Origin: Macrostomum hystrix | Lineage: Eukaryota; Platyhelminthes; Macrostomidae | DNA length: 64,000 nt | Direction of reading: 5' to 3' | NCBI GenBank assembly: GCA_950097015.1 | Contig: CATNEN010000009.1 | Coordinates: 250,501 to 314,500 of the forward strand | Shown: one piece after another, positions 22,799 to 34,873 of the stretch | How positions within the stretch are numbered: position 1 is the stretch's first letter | How the letters are laid out: the number at the start of each line of letters is the position of its first letter | Notes under the pieces: model-generated | The model's input: only the letters and a program-made list of their open reading frames with translations | Database searches by the model: none | What the model was told of the DNA's origin: nothing | Position numbers and translations under genes: made by a program

Positions 22799-25700
22799 AT
22801 GGATGACGATGGTTTAATTTTAATAAAGCACAAGCAAACTAAAATAGCTTCAAACAGATCCCTTGGTTTGACGTCTTCAGAACCTCATTTTTCAAAATAT
22901 CAGCCATTTACATCTAGAAACTATACAAGTGCACCAACAAATACAATGAATTCTGGTGAAATGCCTAATGAAAAATTCAGTTCAGTGACTAGGCCTAATC
23001 AACAAAATCAAGCTCAAGCATCAAGTAGTGACCAAATATATGAAGGAGGAGCATGGCACTCTGGTCATGGTCGATCAAGAAGGTCAAAACATACAACAGG
23101 TGATAGAAGTATCCCAGAATCAGATTTTGTAATAGAACCATCATCCTCTCATAGCCATAGTTACCATGATCACAAAGACAGGCCAAACTCTAGAAGCAGA
23201 GATACTTCTAGACTAAGAGCCACAACCCACCCACAAATTGGCTCTGCTAGCTCTGGCTGGGATTCATTCTCAGACAAAGGTATGTATGTAAATTTCATAG
23301 TTTTTACTGAATAATTTATTGCAAAATCAATAGCTGCTTATCTTAAAAATTCTTACATTGCTATAAGAAGCTTATAATTTAATAAGTCAATAAAAATTGT
23401 ATTGAATAGGATTTTGTAAATTAAATATCCTGCAAAGAGCAGTAATATATGTTTAACAATAATAATTTAACTGATACTAATAGCTAATGCAATAAGTGCA
23501 ACACTGGTTTAGTGTTTTACTTTGTATTTGTCCTTCTAATTAGCCATCTTGATAATTTAATTTGAGTATACAGTACAGAGTTAGCTTGTTTTGTTTTGGC
23601 CAGACAATGTCTTATCTTAGTGAGAAAATTTGTATTTAAAAGAAACTTCTCATCTATGTTTTGTTTGTTAGAACTCTTATTCTTAGGATTGAATTGTTTG
23701 TCCAGAGATGAGTTTTTATTGTAGACTTTAATCTATAAGCAATGCCTAGCAAGAGCCTAGCACCTTAATCTTAGAGATTTCAGGTTAAAAAATAAGTCAT
23801 TGTAGATTCCTAGTTTTATTTATATTTTCTTAGAAAACCTATAGGCAGACTATAAGCTAATTACACAACTGAATTTCACCCATTGCAGAACAGTATCAAT
23901 CCTATGCTTCACTTGGAGTCGGATTTGCAAGGTATAGCTTCAAGCCTCTCAAGTTGTTGCCAACACTGAGCTAAAGTGCAAATTTTATATTTTAAAATTG
24001 TGCCAGTGAATACCACCACTTTCAGTCTTGTTGCCGAGACTCTGCTTTCACATCCATGCATTGTACTCAGGCGTCAGTGCCAGGTGATGAATGATGGCCA
24101 GAGCTATCACTTACTGCCATTCAGCCTTGTGCCTGTCATCTACAATCTGCACAAGACACAGGTTGGTTTCTGTGACTGTAGGTCTTGTGAATTTATGTAG
24201 TTGCATTCCATCTTTAAGTTTCATGGGTTACATGCTTAGAACTAACCAACCTGATCACCTGGCTTACTGTCCACCCTAATCACCTGGCTCACTGTCCACC
24301 CTGATCACCTGGCTCACTGTCCACCCTGATCACCTGGCCACACACTGTCCACCCTGATCACCTGGCTCACTGTCCACCCTGATCACCGGGCTCACTGTCC
24401 ACCCTGATCACCTGGCTCACTTTCCACCCTGATCACCTGGCTCACTGTCCACCCTGATCACCTGGCTCACTTTTCACCCTGATCACCTGGCTCACTGTCC
24501 ACCCTGATCACCTGGCCTACTGTCCACCCTGATCACCTGGCTCACTGTCCACCCTGATCACCTGGCTCACTTTCCACCCTGATCACCTGGCTCACTGTCC
24601 ACCCTGATCACCTGGCTCACTTTTCACCCTGATCACCTGGCTCACTGTCCACCGACTCCACCCTGATCACCTGGCTCACTGTCCACCGACTCCACCCTGA
24701 TCACCTGGCTCACTTTCCACCCTGATCACCTGGCTCACTGTCCACCCTGATCACCTGGCTCACTGTCCACCCTGATCACCTGGCACACTAAAAATGCGCA
24801 GTGATCTTTAAAAATTATTTAAGCATTATACAAGCACAGCCTTTGTTTGTCTTTTCCGCAGGGCATCGCCTGTCTATGGAAAGGCATTGGCAGCGTCTTC
24901 ATTGTGCGCGGCCTTCACTTGGTCACTGAGAATCTTGTTAGTGAAGTCACCCACTTTCCTAAGTAAGATGTTAATTAAATTAAAAAAAGTAGCTCAATTG
25001 TTAATTAAACGCATTTCTAAGATCATCAGTAACCTAGCGAAAAAAAACCTAGTTCCAAAATGTTTTAATTTGCTGCATCTGCACTCCACAATCACAACAG
25101 GGAGGTGAACCGGCACAGCTCGGGAAAGAAGCTGGCGCAGCATCTGTGCCTGAAAGCTGCCACATGGGCGTTGGTGGCTCCCTTCTACGCTGCTTCTCTG
25201 GTCGAGACCGTGCAGTCGGACATCGCCTCCGATAGCCCGGGCGTTCTGGACTGCCTGAAGGAGGGCGTGGCCCGCCTGCTTGTTTTCTCTACTCCGCCCA
25301 CCGCGTCCTCCAATCTGCTGCCGTTCTGGAAGCTCGTGCCGCCTGTGGTCTGCCTTGGCGCTGCCTCCTACGCCATCCGGGCGCTGGCCAACTACGCCGT
25401 GATGCGCTCCGCCGAGCGGGATGGCACTGCCGAGCGCGCTGCCCGATACAGGGGCTATCGCGGTCGCAGTACAGAGGTAGGTTTTAGCACCGGCTAATGG
25501 TTCAATAAAACAATGTAAGCTGAACTTTTCCCCTGAACCTTTCCACATGACATTGTTGACTCCACAGCTTTAGGATAACTGGATTAGCCTTTGCAAATTA
25601 AACTAAAATCTTGTAGGCCGAGCAAAGTGAGCACTTAGTTTGCCAAAGCTGTCGGCCATCGAGACTTCGCACTTTAAAGTTCTTCTCACATCTCCCGCAG

Positions 25701-26165
25701 GTGGACAGTGAGCTGTACGAGCGTTTTTACCCCGAGTTGCTCAGCAGCTTCGTCGGAGCCCTGCTCTCCGACCTGCTGCTGTTTCCGCTTGAGACCCTGA
25801 CCCACCGGCTGTGTGTACAGGGCACCCGCACGCTCATCGACAACATGGACTCCGGCCTGGGCGTCGCCTCACTCAGCACCGCACATACCGGCCTCCTGGA
25901 TGCCTTCGTCACCACTGTCCGGCTGGAGTCGCCAGTCAGCCTTTACCGCGGCTTTGGCGCCCTTCTACTGCAGTTCGGCGCGCACCTCTGTCTGCTGCGC
26001 GCTGCCAAAATGTCTTACGAGCGAATCGTCACCGCGTGGACTGGCGGTGGCAGCGCTGACCATGGTGACATCGGTGGGCCACTGGATCCAGATTCGGAGT
26101 CCACTAGCAGCCGCAGCATCTTCTCAGATGTTGATGAGGCCGCCGGCTTTGCGCCCCAGCCCTAG
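22799..26165 (+). CDS. SLC25A46: SLC25A46-like mitochondrial outer-membrane solute carrier, complete, 6 exons
   Basis: In animals SLC25A46 sits in the mitochondrial outer membrane, contacts the fusion machinery and MICOS, and controls mitochondrial shape and lipid handling; it is related to yeast Ugo1. Exons: 22799-23279, 23889-23931, 24026-24161, 24862-24962, 25101-25476, 25701-26165, phase-consistent, 533 residues. Residues 1 to about 160 are Ser/His/Arg-rich and probably disordered. The carrier core follows: HPCIVLRRQCQV, LWKGIGSVFIVRG, PFYAASLVETVQSDI, YPELLSSF, VQGTRTLIDN and YRGFGALL, all landmark segments of the family. The ATG at 22799 is the first in frame. The protein is longer than the human one (418 residues) because of the N-terminal region and an acidic C-terminal tail of about 40 residues. 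A GTAAGG shortly after the stop could be a donor within the 3' UTR. Confidence 0.95.
23280..23888 (+). other. SLC25A46 intron 1
   Basis: AT-rich intron with donor GTATGT and acceptor TTGCAG. No repeat or nested gene seen. Confidence 0.8.
24243..24789. repeat. 25-bp minisatellite in SLC25A46 intron 3 (core CCCTGATCACCTGGCTCAC), about 21 copies
   Basis: Each unit holds the palindrome TGATCA overlapping a CACCTG E-box-like hexamer. Two units carry an 8-bp insertion (CCGACTCC). The array fills most of the intron between 24161 and 24862. Confidence 0.95.
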
Positions 26166-26384
26166 GAAATGCCCTGCGCCACCCAGACGGTAAGGCTCCG
26201 AATTAATGCAAACTTTTCTATTTCACTTTGAGATCCGCGCTCTGGCTGAGAGAGGTGGCGGGTTAGTTAAATAATTAAATGGTCAAGTTTTGCGGATACT
26301 TTCAGTTTCACTCTATGCAGTCTAGATTGCAGTAGGATGACAAGGGAACTGAAGAAAGAAAAGCAGAAAATTACTTGATCAACT

Positions 26385-26695
26385 TGGCCGACAATGGCAG
26401 CAGTTTGGTTTTGAAACTGGGGGTGAGTGAGAATTGCAGCAGTTTGATTCGGGAACTGGGTTTGAGTAAGAATTGCGGCAGTTTGATTCAGGAACTGGGG
26501 TTGAATGAGAATTGCAGCAGTTTGATTCAGGAACTGGGGTTGAGTGAGAATTGCAGCAGTTTGATTCAGGAACTGGGGTTAAGTGAGAATTGCAGCAGTT
26601 TAATTCAGGAACTGGGGTTGAATGAGAATTGCAGCAGTTTGATTCAGGAACTGCGGTTGAGAGAGAATTGCAGCAGTTTGATTCAGGAACTGATG
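26385..26695. repeat. 39-bp minisatellite, about 7.5 copies
   Basis: The unit contains GATTCAGGAACTGGGGTTGA and GAATTGCAGCAGTTT. Since 39 is a multiple of three, it gives a false 13-residue protein repeat. It grades without a gap into the 35-bp array that follows. Confidence 0.9.
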
Positions 26696-28336
26696 TGAGC
26701 AAAGTCAGCAGTCTGATTCAGGAACTGATGTGAGCAAAGTCAGCAGTCTGATTCAGGAACTGATGTGAGCAAAGTCAGCAGTTTGATTCAGGAACTGATG
26801 TGAGCAAAGTTAGCAGTTTGATTCAGGAACTGATGTGAGCAAAGGCAGCAGTTTGATTCAGGAACTGATGTGAGCAAAGTCAGCAGTTTGATTCAGGAAC
26901 TGATGTGAGCAAAGGCAGCAGTCTGGTTCAGGAACTGATGTGAGCAAAGTTAGCAGTTTGATTCAGGAACTGATGTGAGCAAAGTTAGCAGTTTGATTCA
27001 GGAACTGATGTGAGCAAAGGCAGCAGTCTGGTTCAGGAACTGATGTGAGCAAAGTTAGCAGTTTGATTCAGGAACTGATGTGAGCAAAGTCAGCAGTTTG
27101 ATTCAGGAACTGATGTGAGCAAAGTCAGCAGTCTGGTTCAGGAACTGATGTGAGCAAAGGCAGCAGTCTGATTCAGGAACTGATGTGAGCAAAGGCAGCA
27201 GTTTGATTCAGGAACTGATGTGAGCAAAGGCAGCAGTTTGATTCAGGAACTGATGTGAGCAAAGTCAGCAGTTTGATTCAGGAACTGATGTGAGCAAATT
27301 CAGCAGTTTGATTCAGGAACTGATGTGAGCAAAGGCAGCAGTTTGATTCAGGAACTGATGTGAGCAAAGGCAGCAGTTTGATTCAGGAACTGATGTGAGC
27401 AAAGTCAGCAGTTTGATTCAGGAACTGATGTGAGCAAATTCAGCAGTTTGATTCAGGAACTGATGTGAGCAAAGTCAGCAGTTTGATTCAGGAACTGATG
27501 TGAGCAAAGTCAGCAGTTTGATTCAGGAACTGATGTGAGCAAAGGCAGCAGTTTGATTCAGGAACTGATGTGAGCAAAGTCAGCAGTTTGATTCAGGAAC
27601 TGATGTGAGCAAAGTCAGCAGTCTGGTTCAGGAACTGATGTGAGCAAAGGCAGCAGTCTGATTCAGGAACTGATGTGAGCAAAGGCAGCAGTTTGATTCA
27701 GGAACTGATGTGAGCAAAGGCAGCAGTTTGATTCAGGAACTGATGTGAGCAAAGTCAGCAGTTTGATTCAGGAACTGATGTGAGCAAAGTCAGCAGTTTG
27801 ATTCAGGAACTGATGTGAGCAAAGTCAGCAGTTTGATTCAGGAACTGATGTGAGCAAAGTCAGCAGTTTGATTCAGGAACTGATGTGAGCAAAGGCAGCA
27901 GTTTGATTCAGGAACTGATGTGAGCAAAGTCAGCAGTTTGATTCAGGAACTGATGTGAGCAAAGTCAGCAGTTTGATTCAGGAACTGATGTGAGCAAAGT
28001 CAGCAGTTTGATTCAGGAACTGATGTGAGCAAAGTCAGCAGTTTGATTCAGGAACTGATGTGAGCAAAGGCAGCAGTCTGGTTCAGGAACTGATGTGAGC
28101 AAAGTTAGCAGTTTGATTCAGGAACTGATGTGAGCAAAGTTAGCAGTTTGATTCAGGAACTGATGTGAGCAAAGGCAGCAGTCTGGTTCAGGAACTGATG
28201 TGAGCAAAGTTAGCAGTTTGATTCAGGAACTGATGTGAGCAAAGTCAGCAGTTTGATTCAGGAACTGATGTGAGCAAAGTCAGCAGTTTGATTCAGGAAC
28301 TGATGTGAGCAAAGTTAGCAGTTTGATTCAGGAACT
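26680..28336. repeat. 35-bp minisatellite (core TTCAGGAACTGATGTGAGCA), about 47 copies
   Basis: It shares the CAGCAGTTTGATTCAGGAAC half with the preceding 39-bp array, but the other half is replaced by TGATGTGAGCAAAG. Long stretches repeat the same order of AGGCAG/AGTCAG/AGTTAG variants, which indicates block duplication. Confidence 0.95.
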
Positions 28337-28589
28337 AAGCTATTAATAGCAGTGGATGAATTCACGCACTGAATTGAATGTTTCCCGCGCTCTTCAAATT
28401 TCAGTGCTTCCGTGCCGAAACGATCGCGCCATACAGGAGAATTTGTGAAGGCCTCCGAGTGCATAGAAGCTATTAACGAATACCCTATTGATGTTAATCA
28501 TAGATGCAGAATTTAGTTCACTGTTATTATTTAGCCTGTTCAATGTGCGCTTTCAGTGAGCTGTCATGCTGTGGTTTTTTATTGCTTTC

Positions 28590-29072
28590 GATTTTAGTTT
28601 ATTTGGCTCAAGCCCAGCAGAATTAGCATCGCAGAAGGTTTCATGACTAACTGGCATGTCCAATGCCCAATAGATTTCAGTTTACTTGGCTCAAGCCCAG
28701 CAGAATTAGCATCGCAGAAGGTTTCATGACTAACTGGCATGTCCAATGCCCAATAGATTTCAGTTTACTTGGCTCAAGCCCAGCAGAATTAGCATCGCAG
28801 AAGATTTTATGACTAACTGGCATGTCCAATGCCCAATAGATTTCAGTTTACTTGGCTCAAGCCCAGCAGAATTAGCATCGCAGAAGGTTTCATGACTAAC
28901 TGGCATGTCCAATACCCAATAGATTTCAGTTTACTTGGCTCAAGCCCAGCAGAATTAGCATCGCAGAAGATTTCATGACTAACTGGCATGTCCAATGCCC
29001 AATAGATTTCAGTTTACTTGGCTCAAGCCCAGCAGAATTAGCATCGCAGAAGGTTTCATGACTAACTGGCAT
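28590..29072. repeat. 83-bp tandem repeat, 6 copies
   Basis: The landmark GCCCAGCAGAATTAGCATCG recurs at 28612, 28695, 28778, 28861, 28944 and 29027, exactly 83 bp apart, with very few substitutions. Confidence 0.95.
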
Positions 29073-30316
29073 GATCAATATCCAGTCTTTGTTCTTACTG
29101 CAGTTCGTTTCTGCTCTCTGTCTGCTTCGTATTTCGATTTGGTACGCTGTTCCAGTTTCGAAGCCAGCTAAGCTGGGGTTTTCTGTTATTTGTGAGGCGT
29201 AGGCAATGTGGCACCTAACCTAAGTGCCGCTCGCATTCTGTCATTTTTTTGCTTTTTGTTAAACTTAGTAATCTTCTTTGTGTGCACTTCGTTCTCATCG
29301 ATTTTGTGAAGTAGATTAGTATTGCTAATAAAGCAGGCAATATTTGATAGGCAAACTAGCAGGCAAATATAGCTAGCAAATAAACCTCATAAAATTAATG
29401 CTTTCTTCTTTGTATTAGATTTGCAAAATTTTTGCTTTGCGCTGTGCCGGCTGTGAAGCCGGATAATCAGAGATGATTGGCCTAATTGATTGTACTAGGT
29501 AATGAAAAACTGAAACTAACTATTGTGCACATCTATGCAGGTCAGTTGAATATTTATTGATGTTACACTTGGGTGCGCAGGCCTACTACATGGTTCCAAA
29601 CCTCAGATCCTAAATTAGTTTTAAGATCTGTGTTCAAAATCAAGAATTTCTATAAATAGCATCTAAACTGCAAGCCAAGTCCTGCTCGAAGCCCTTGCTA
29701 AAGCAAAACTCAAGAGTGCAAATAAATAAGTCGTCCACCCTGTTTTGGCCATAGAAATTAGCTTTGTTTCACCACGCAGTAAGACGCACGAAAATAGCTC
29801 GGTTCGAGAAAGTTGCCATATTGGCCGGCTCTTCAAATTGCAATGCGTATTTCATATATGTACGAAAAGGGTTATTTCTGCAATCCACGTTGACAAGCTT
29901 AAACATTGTCACTGCTAATGGTGTTGTAGCTCGTATAGTTTGTAACTGACAAGCAATCTGAACTTGACGAAGAAGCTCTTGGTTGAGCACTTCTGGGATT
30001 ACTTTAGCACCTGAAGATGCGTTCACCCAACTGTGTGAGGGAAGCAGGCCGACTCGCTCAGTGAATTCAAAAGGCCGCAGCTGGCCTAAGGACTCTAACA
30101 GTCATAGTTAGAAATCAGATTTTTTCAAAATGCAGCGATGAGTTCACTGTGAAGGTGTGCATCCATGGCTTTCCCCAGAATAAAATTAGACTTGGAGGAA
30201 AATTTGTTAGCTTTTGGCTAGCTAATACTATTCATGCAATGTTCTCAGCACCATATCCATGTTCCGACTCGCTGCTAAGCCACTTGCAATTGGCGCACAC
30301 CTTCACCTCTGAGTTT
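29073..30316. other. Convergent intergenic spacer, no gene established
   Basis: It lies between the 3' ends of SLC25A46 and the synaptotagmin gene. The only notable item is an 85-codon open frame on the minus strand at 29769-30026 without an ATG start and without a family I recognise; it could be an exon remnant or chance. Confidence 0.35.
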
Positions 30317-30322
30317 TTTATT
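30317..30322 (-). promoter_or_regulatory. Candidate poly(A) signal AATAAA overlapping the synaptotagmin stop codon
   Basis: On the minus strand the end of the gene reads GACTAATAAAAAACTC, so the TAA stop (30321-30323) and an AATAAA hexamer overlap. If used, the 3' UTR would be extremely short. A more distal signal may exist. Confidence 0.4.
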
Positions 30323-33300
30323 AGTCACTGTCCAGCTGCCCCTCAGTCTTCTCTTTGCTGACCTTCAGCAGCACGTGCCACTTGCTGATCTGCTGGCCGT
30401 TGGCATCGCGCATGTCACTCCAGTGGTCCAGCGCCTCTTCGCTGCAGTTGTTCCGACCTGCAACCGTTTGAATGGGTAGAAGATTGCTATACAAGTCTGC
30501 TAACAAATGTACATTTCTGACTTTTGAGTCAGTGTATAAATGCGCACACCTGACAGGTTGGTGTAAGTTCGACCAGACAAGTTTAGTCGGTAATGCGAGT
30601 CACTAACGTCAAAGCATCAACTTTAGGAAGCTGGTTACTTTTGAGCCTGGAGGGTTTCTTATGAAAGTTTCTATGCCTGGCTCTTATGATCAATCAATTA
30701 TTCAAACTCAGCTTCCTGAGCTGCTATCCTTCCCTTTGCAAAACATATTTCAGTAATTTTTTGCCTTGAAATAGAAATTCCTAAACTCCATATGTAACGG
30801 CTCTGTTGTGTTTAGTACTGTCTCTGTTGTAAAGACGAGAAACCTCATATTCTATTTCTTACCGACGGAGCACCAGCCAATGCTGACTGTGCGGTTCAGG
30901 GTGTGTTTGCAGTACACCTTCGCCATCACGGACACGTCCTTGAGGTGGGCTCGGCTAACCGGGTACTCAAAGGTTTCATGCCAGGCAGGGTTCGGGCAGT
31001 CAGCGATGGAGAGCGTCTTGGAGCGGAACAGCACCTCATCCTGGCTGAGGCCCCACAGAAGCTGCACTTTCACAAAGGCCGCTGCAATTGTGCGCCAAAT
31101 AACAGCAAAATTATGCGTCTTTAACTCACTTAACTGACGGTTCAAACTTCTGGTTGGAACTATGGTAGGTACACTATGGCAGGTACACAAGACAGACAAG
31201 TAAACCCGGCTTGTAGTTCAACGGTGTGCTTGATAATTTAAAGAAGATAATTTAACTCGATAAATTTGAAACAGAATATGCATAATTCTCAGTCACTTGA
31301 TCCATGGCCAGAATCGATATACTTTCTTCTTTTACATGAAAGCCTTTTTTCACCCTGAGCCCACTCACAATCGAATGCGTGCGGAGTTTTGAGTGAGCCC
31401 GGATGATCTACTGACAAGTATTCAAGTCCTTTTTACCCTGAGCCCACTCACAATCGAATGCGTGCGGAGTTTTGAGTGAGCCCGGATGATCTACTGACAA
31501 TTATTCAAGTCCTTTTTACCCTGAGCCCACTCACAATCGAATGCGTGCGGAGTTTTGAGTGAGCCCGGATGATCTACTGACAATTATTCGCTACGCATAT
31601 CTTAGTAAACCTTTATTTTATACTGCACACGAGCGTATGTTTTAGCCCAAAGATTAATTTGTCACTTACTTGGTGGCTTGTCCGACCTGGGATTCCTGAG
31701 GTTACAGGCCTTCACAATCGCCACCTGCAGGTGCCCATTGACCTGGTTGTAGGCCAGGCCCAGAAATAGCTCCGGTTGGTCAACCAGCGCCGGGCCCTCT
31801 GTCGGCGGTGGCAGTAATAGCGCATCAACCGCGTCCTTTGCCGACTTCTTCGCCTTGCGCGCTACTTTGTGCTGCTCAGCTTCGTCCTGTACATGTTTTA
31901 ACGGCAGGATATTTACCGGGACTGAATATTTGGGAGCATTACAAAATAACAGCAATTTGTAATTCCGGTACACAGTAAAGAGACTTTTGCACTTCTGACT
32001 GATTAGCTTGGACAAGGGGTTCGCAATTGGATTGGACAATCGGATAATTTGGACTTTGGAATTCATTCTGTCGCATAAAATTTCAGTAGAAGCCAGAACT
32101 TACATCAGAATCCGACAAGTGTTTCAGCTGCAATGAAAGGCGCACAACGTTAAATAATGTTCATAAAAGTAAAATGCGATTGAAAAAGGCTTTCGTAGCC
32201 TCGCAGCCTCACCTTGGAGATGGCAAATCTGCGCTCCTCAAGCTGCAAGCGGAATCGGTTCCTTCTCACCTTGTCGTTTGCCTGCACGGTCTCCTCCAAG
32301 CGCTCGAGCGCAAAGGTGTTTTCCCCAAGCAGAAAACTGCGCTTCTTCCGCCAGCAACCGTACAGTCGGAAGCGAATAGCCAGCGACTGCTGCGTGTTCT
32401 TGCACAAGTGATCTGCGGTATTGACGGGTACGCACCAACATACGAGCTATCAAGGGCCTTATAGGAATAGTTTTTTAAGCCTCAGTTGTCAGATTTATAT
32501 GCTCAGAAACTGCTCAGTGGGTCTCGAATCTGAGCATCTCAGAAATATCTCGACTGGATCACCAATATATTTACCTGTTTAAAAGTATACCACAATGAAA
32601 ATTCCCTTCCTAATTGTAATCTCGAACCATCTTTTAGATTTCCCATTTGCTTTCTCAACTGCACAGCCCCAGCCAGCTATTACTCACAGTGGTAAATTGG
32701 AGCAAACTTGAACGTCTCCTTGTCGTCCTGTTCTTTGTTCTGCTTCATGCTAATTTTCTTCACTGTCTTGCCGACTTCACTTTCTGACATGGAAAACTTC
32801 GTCACATCCTTCAGCGGCTCATCTGTCGACTTGTTTCCTGCCGCCTGCTTCCGCTTCAGCCGCTCCTGCCGCAGCCGTTCCTTCATGGCCTGCTGCTGCT
32901 TCAGATGCTGCTCGCGCCGCTCCTGCTGCTGCTGCAGCTGAGCCGCCTTCCGAGCTGCAATGGCAGCTAGCACCGACTTCTTGCTGTTCCTATCCGCCGC
33001 CGCTCCAGCTGCAGGTTCCTCCTTGGCTTTCGCCTTGCCTGTGAGCTTCGGGATGCTCAACTTGCCTATCTTTACCACCGGCGGTTTAGCTGCGTCACCC
33101 GACTTGCTCGCCTCTGACACCGGCTTGCCTTCAGCCTCCGTCTTCTTGCCCTTCTTGCCCTTTTCCTTGTTGCCAGACTTCTTGTCCTTATCCTGGTTGC
33201 TGTCCTTCTCCTTGTCCGCCTCGCCCTCCTTATCCGCCCCAGCGCCATCGACAGCGGCAGCCAGTGGCAACAGGCTCTTCTTCTTCGGATCTTCGTGCTC

Positions 33301-34873
33301 GACCATGGGTGTGCGGAAGATCACGGTCTTTTCCGGCAGCAGAGTCATGCAAACCTGCAGCATGGACCAGCGCATCTTCTTGTTGCTTTTGCGACGGAAT
33401 TTCATCAGCGCCATCCTTAGCTCAACCTGCAGGATGCGCACGTTCAGACTGTTGCTCTTATTCTCAAACTTCATTTCGGCCTCTAGGTAGCCGACAATCT
33501 TTGGCTGCGGCCGCTGCGCTTGGACCTCGGTCTGTGGCGATGGTGTAAGTATGGATATTGTGAGGGTGTTTGCATTCTGTAATGTTGCTTGTCCAGTGGT
33601 TCGCTTGTAGTTAACTGTCTACTGAAGCAGTCTTTTACTTTTCTCCTCACTGCAGCATGTATTGATAAACCAATTTGGAGCTTCTGTGCCTAGTTTCAAG
33701 AGTTCAGGTAGAGCATAGAACCCGATACATAAAATATAGGGCGGTGACATACAAGGATGTTAGGTGTGATTATGTTAGGTGGATGTCAGATCTGATTTGG
33801 TTTGATATTCGACTTCGATTCGGCTATTAGTGCAAAGCTATGCAATTTTCGAAGTAGCTACAACGAAACTATGAGTAGTTGCATCTGTTTTACATCTTGA
33901 GCTTACAACCCGCGCATTCAACTCACCAGACTGGTCCCAGCGCCAGCGGAGAATGCATCTGCTCCGAAACACTGCTCCTCCTCTTCGTCCTCATCCTCAT
34001 CCAACTCATCCAACTCATCTTCTTCACCCTCGTCGCCTTCCTCTACATCCTCCTCGAATTCGTCACCGCCATCAAAGAGCTCGGCGTCTTCGCCTTCCTG
34101 ATATTCATCGCCACTAGTTGCTGCTGCTTCATCATCGACAAAGCCACCATTGAAGGCACCACCGGGACCGCTTATGCCGCCACTGAAGGCACCGCGGAAC
34201 AATTCATTGAACCCACCGGCCAGGCCAGTGGCACCGGTGGCAAAGTCTCCAGCATCGTCTTCATCTTCATCATCGAGATCGATGTCGCCGCTGGTGTCGC
34301 TCTCAGCAGCCACTGCCGCAGCAGCTGCCAGCAGTGGCTCTCGGTCACGTGACTTCCAGGCAGCTGATGCCACCGCTGACGCTGCTTCATCAACTTCTCC
34401 TTTGAACGCGCCACCACGAGCACCATTGAATTCGCTGCTGCTGTCTCCCAATGACACCTCATCGTCGTCCTTGAGGCTGTCTTCAGCACCTACTTGATCT
34501 TCGCCAAGCTCTGCCTCCTCGAAGTCCATTGGTCCCAGCTTCCGTCGGGTCGCCTCTGCCTCTTCGTCATCAAGCGAGTCGTTGGAAACGTCCAAGGCTT
34601 CCGCGACGTCCGCTACCTCCTCTTCGGTTCCATTGGACTCCTCGAGCTGCGTGGCCTCCTGAGGTCGGCCTCTCCCTGCAGTTAGTTGGTGACCTTATAA
34701 TGATGCACGTAAGCTGTTAAGCGATTAAGCTCTGTCAAGGCCTTGAGACCCGATTGAGCACACATTTACACTTACAAGTATGAAACATTTAACTGATTAG
34801 CAATCAGAATGCATACGACACTAAGAAGCTTACGAAACGGTGTGGAGTCCCACAAACGATTCAGCTTCTGCAT
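30321..34873 (-). CDS. SYT14/16: Synaptotagmin-14/16-like double-C2 protein, complete, 8 exons
   Basis: This family binds membranes through two C2 domains, generally without calcium, in vesicle traffic. Exons in transcription order: 34873-34834, 34675-33927, 33531-32688, 32412-32213, 32127-32104, 31886-31670, 31081-30863, 30457-30321. All are GT-AG and phase-consistent; 809 residues. Residues 1-263 are very acidic (runs of Asp/Glu) with no membrane segment, which resembles SYT16 more than SYT14. C2A spans about 276-610 and includes LAIRFRLYGCWRKK, but it is interrupted at about 346-532 by a Lys/Glu/Gln-rich insert that looks like a coiled coil. C2B is about 657-795 (LFLGLAYNQVNGHLQVAIVK, SIGWCSVG, EEALDHWSDM, WHVLLKV). 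The 24-nt microexon encodes LKHLSDSD in the linker. The gene is convergent with SLC25A46 and divergent from TP53I11. Confidence 0.92.
31352..31588. repeat. 83-bp tandem repeat, 3 copies, in a synaptotagmin intron
   Basis: GAGCCCACTCACAATCGAAT recurs at 31357, 31440 and 31523. It shares the 83-bp period with the array at 28.6 kb but not its sequence. It lies in the intron between exons 31886-31670 and 31081-30863. Confidence 0.95.

Noticed and set aside
28590-31588. Common origin of the two 83-bp repeats (28.6 kb and 31.4 kb)
   Set aside because: They share only the unit length; no common sequence was found, so the equal period is probably chance.
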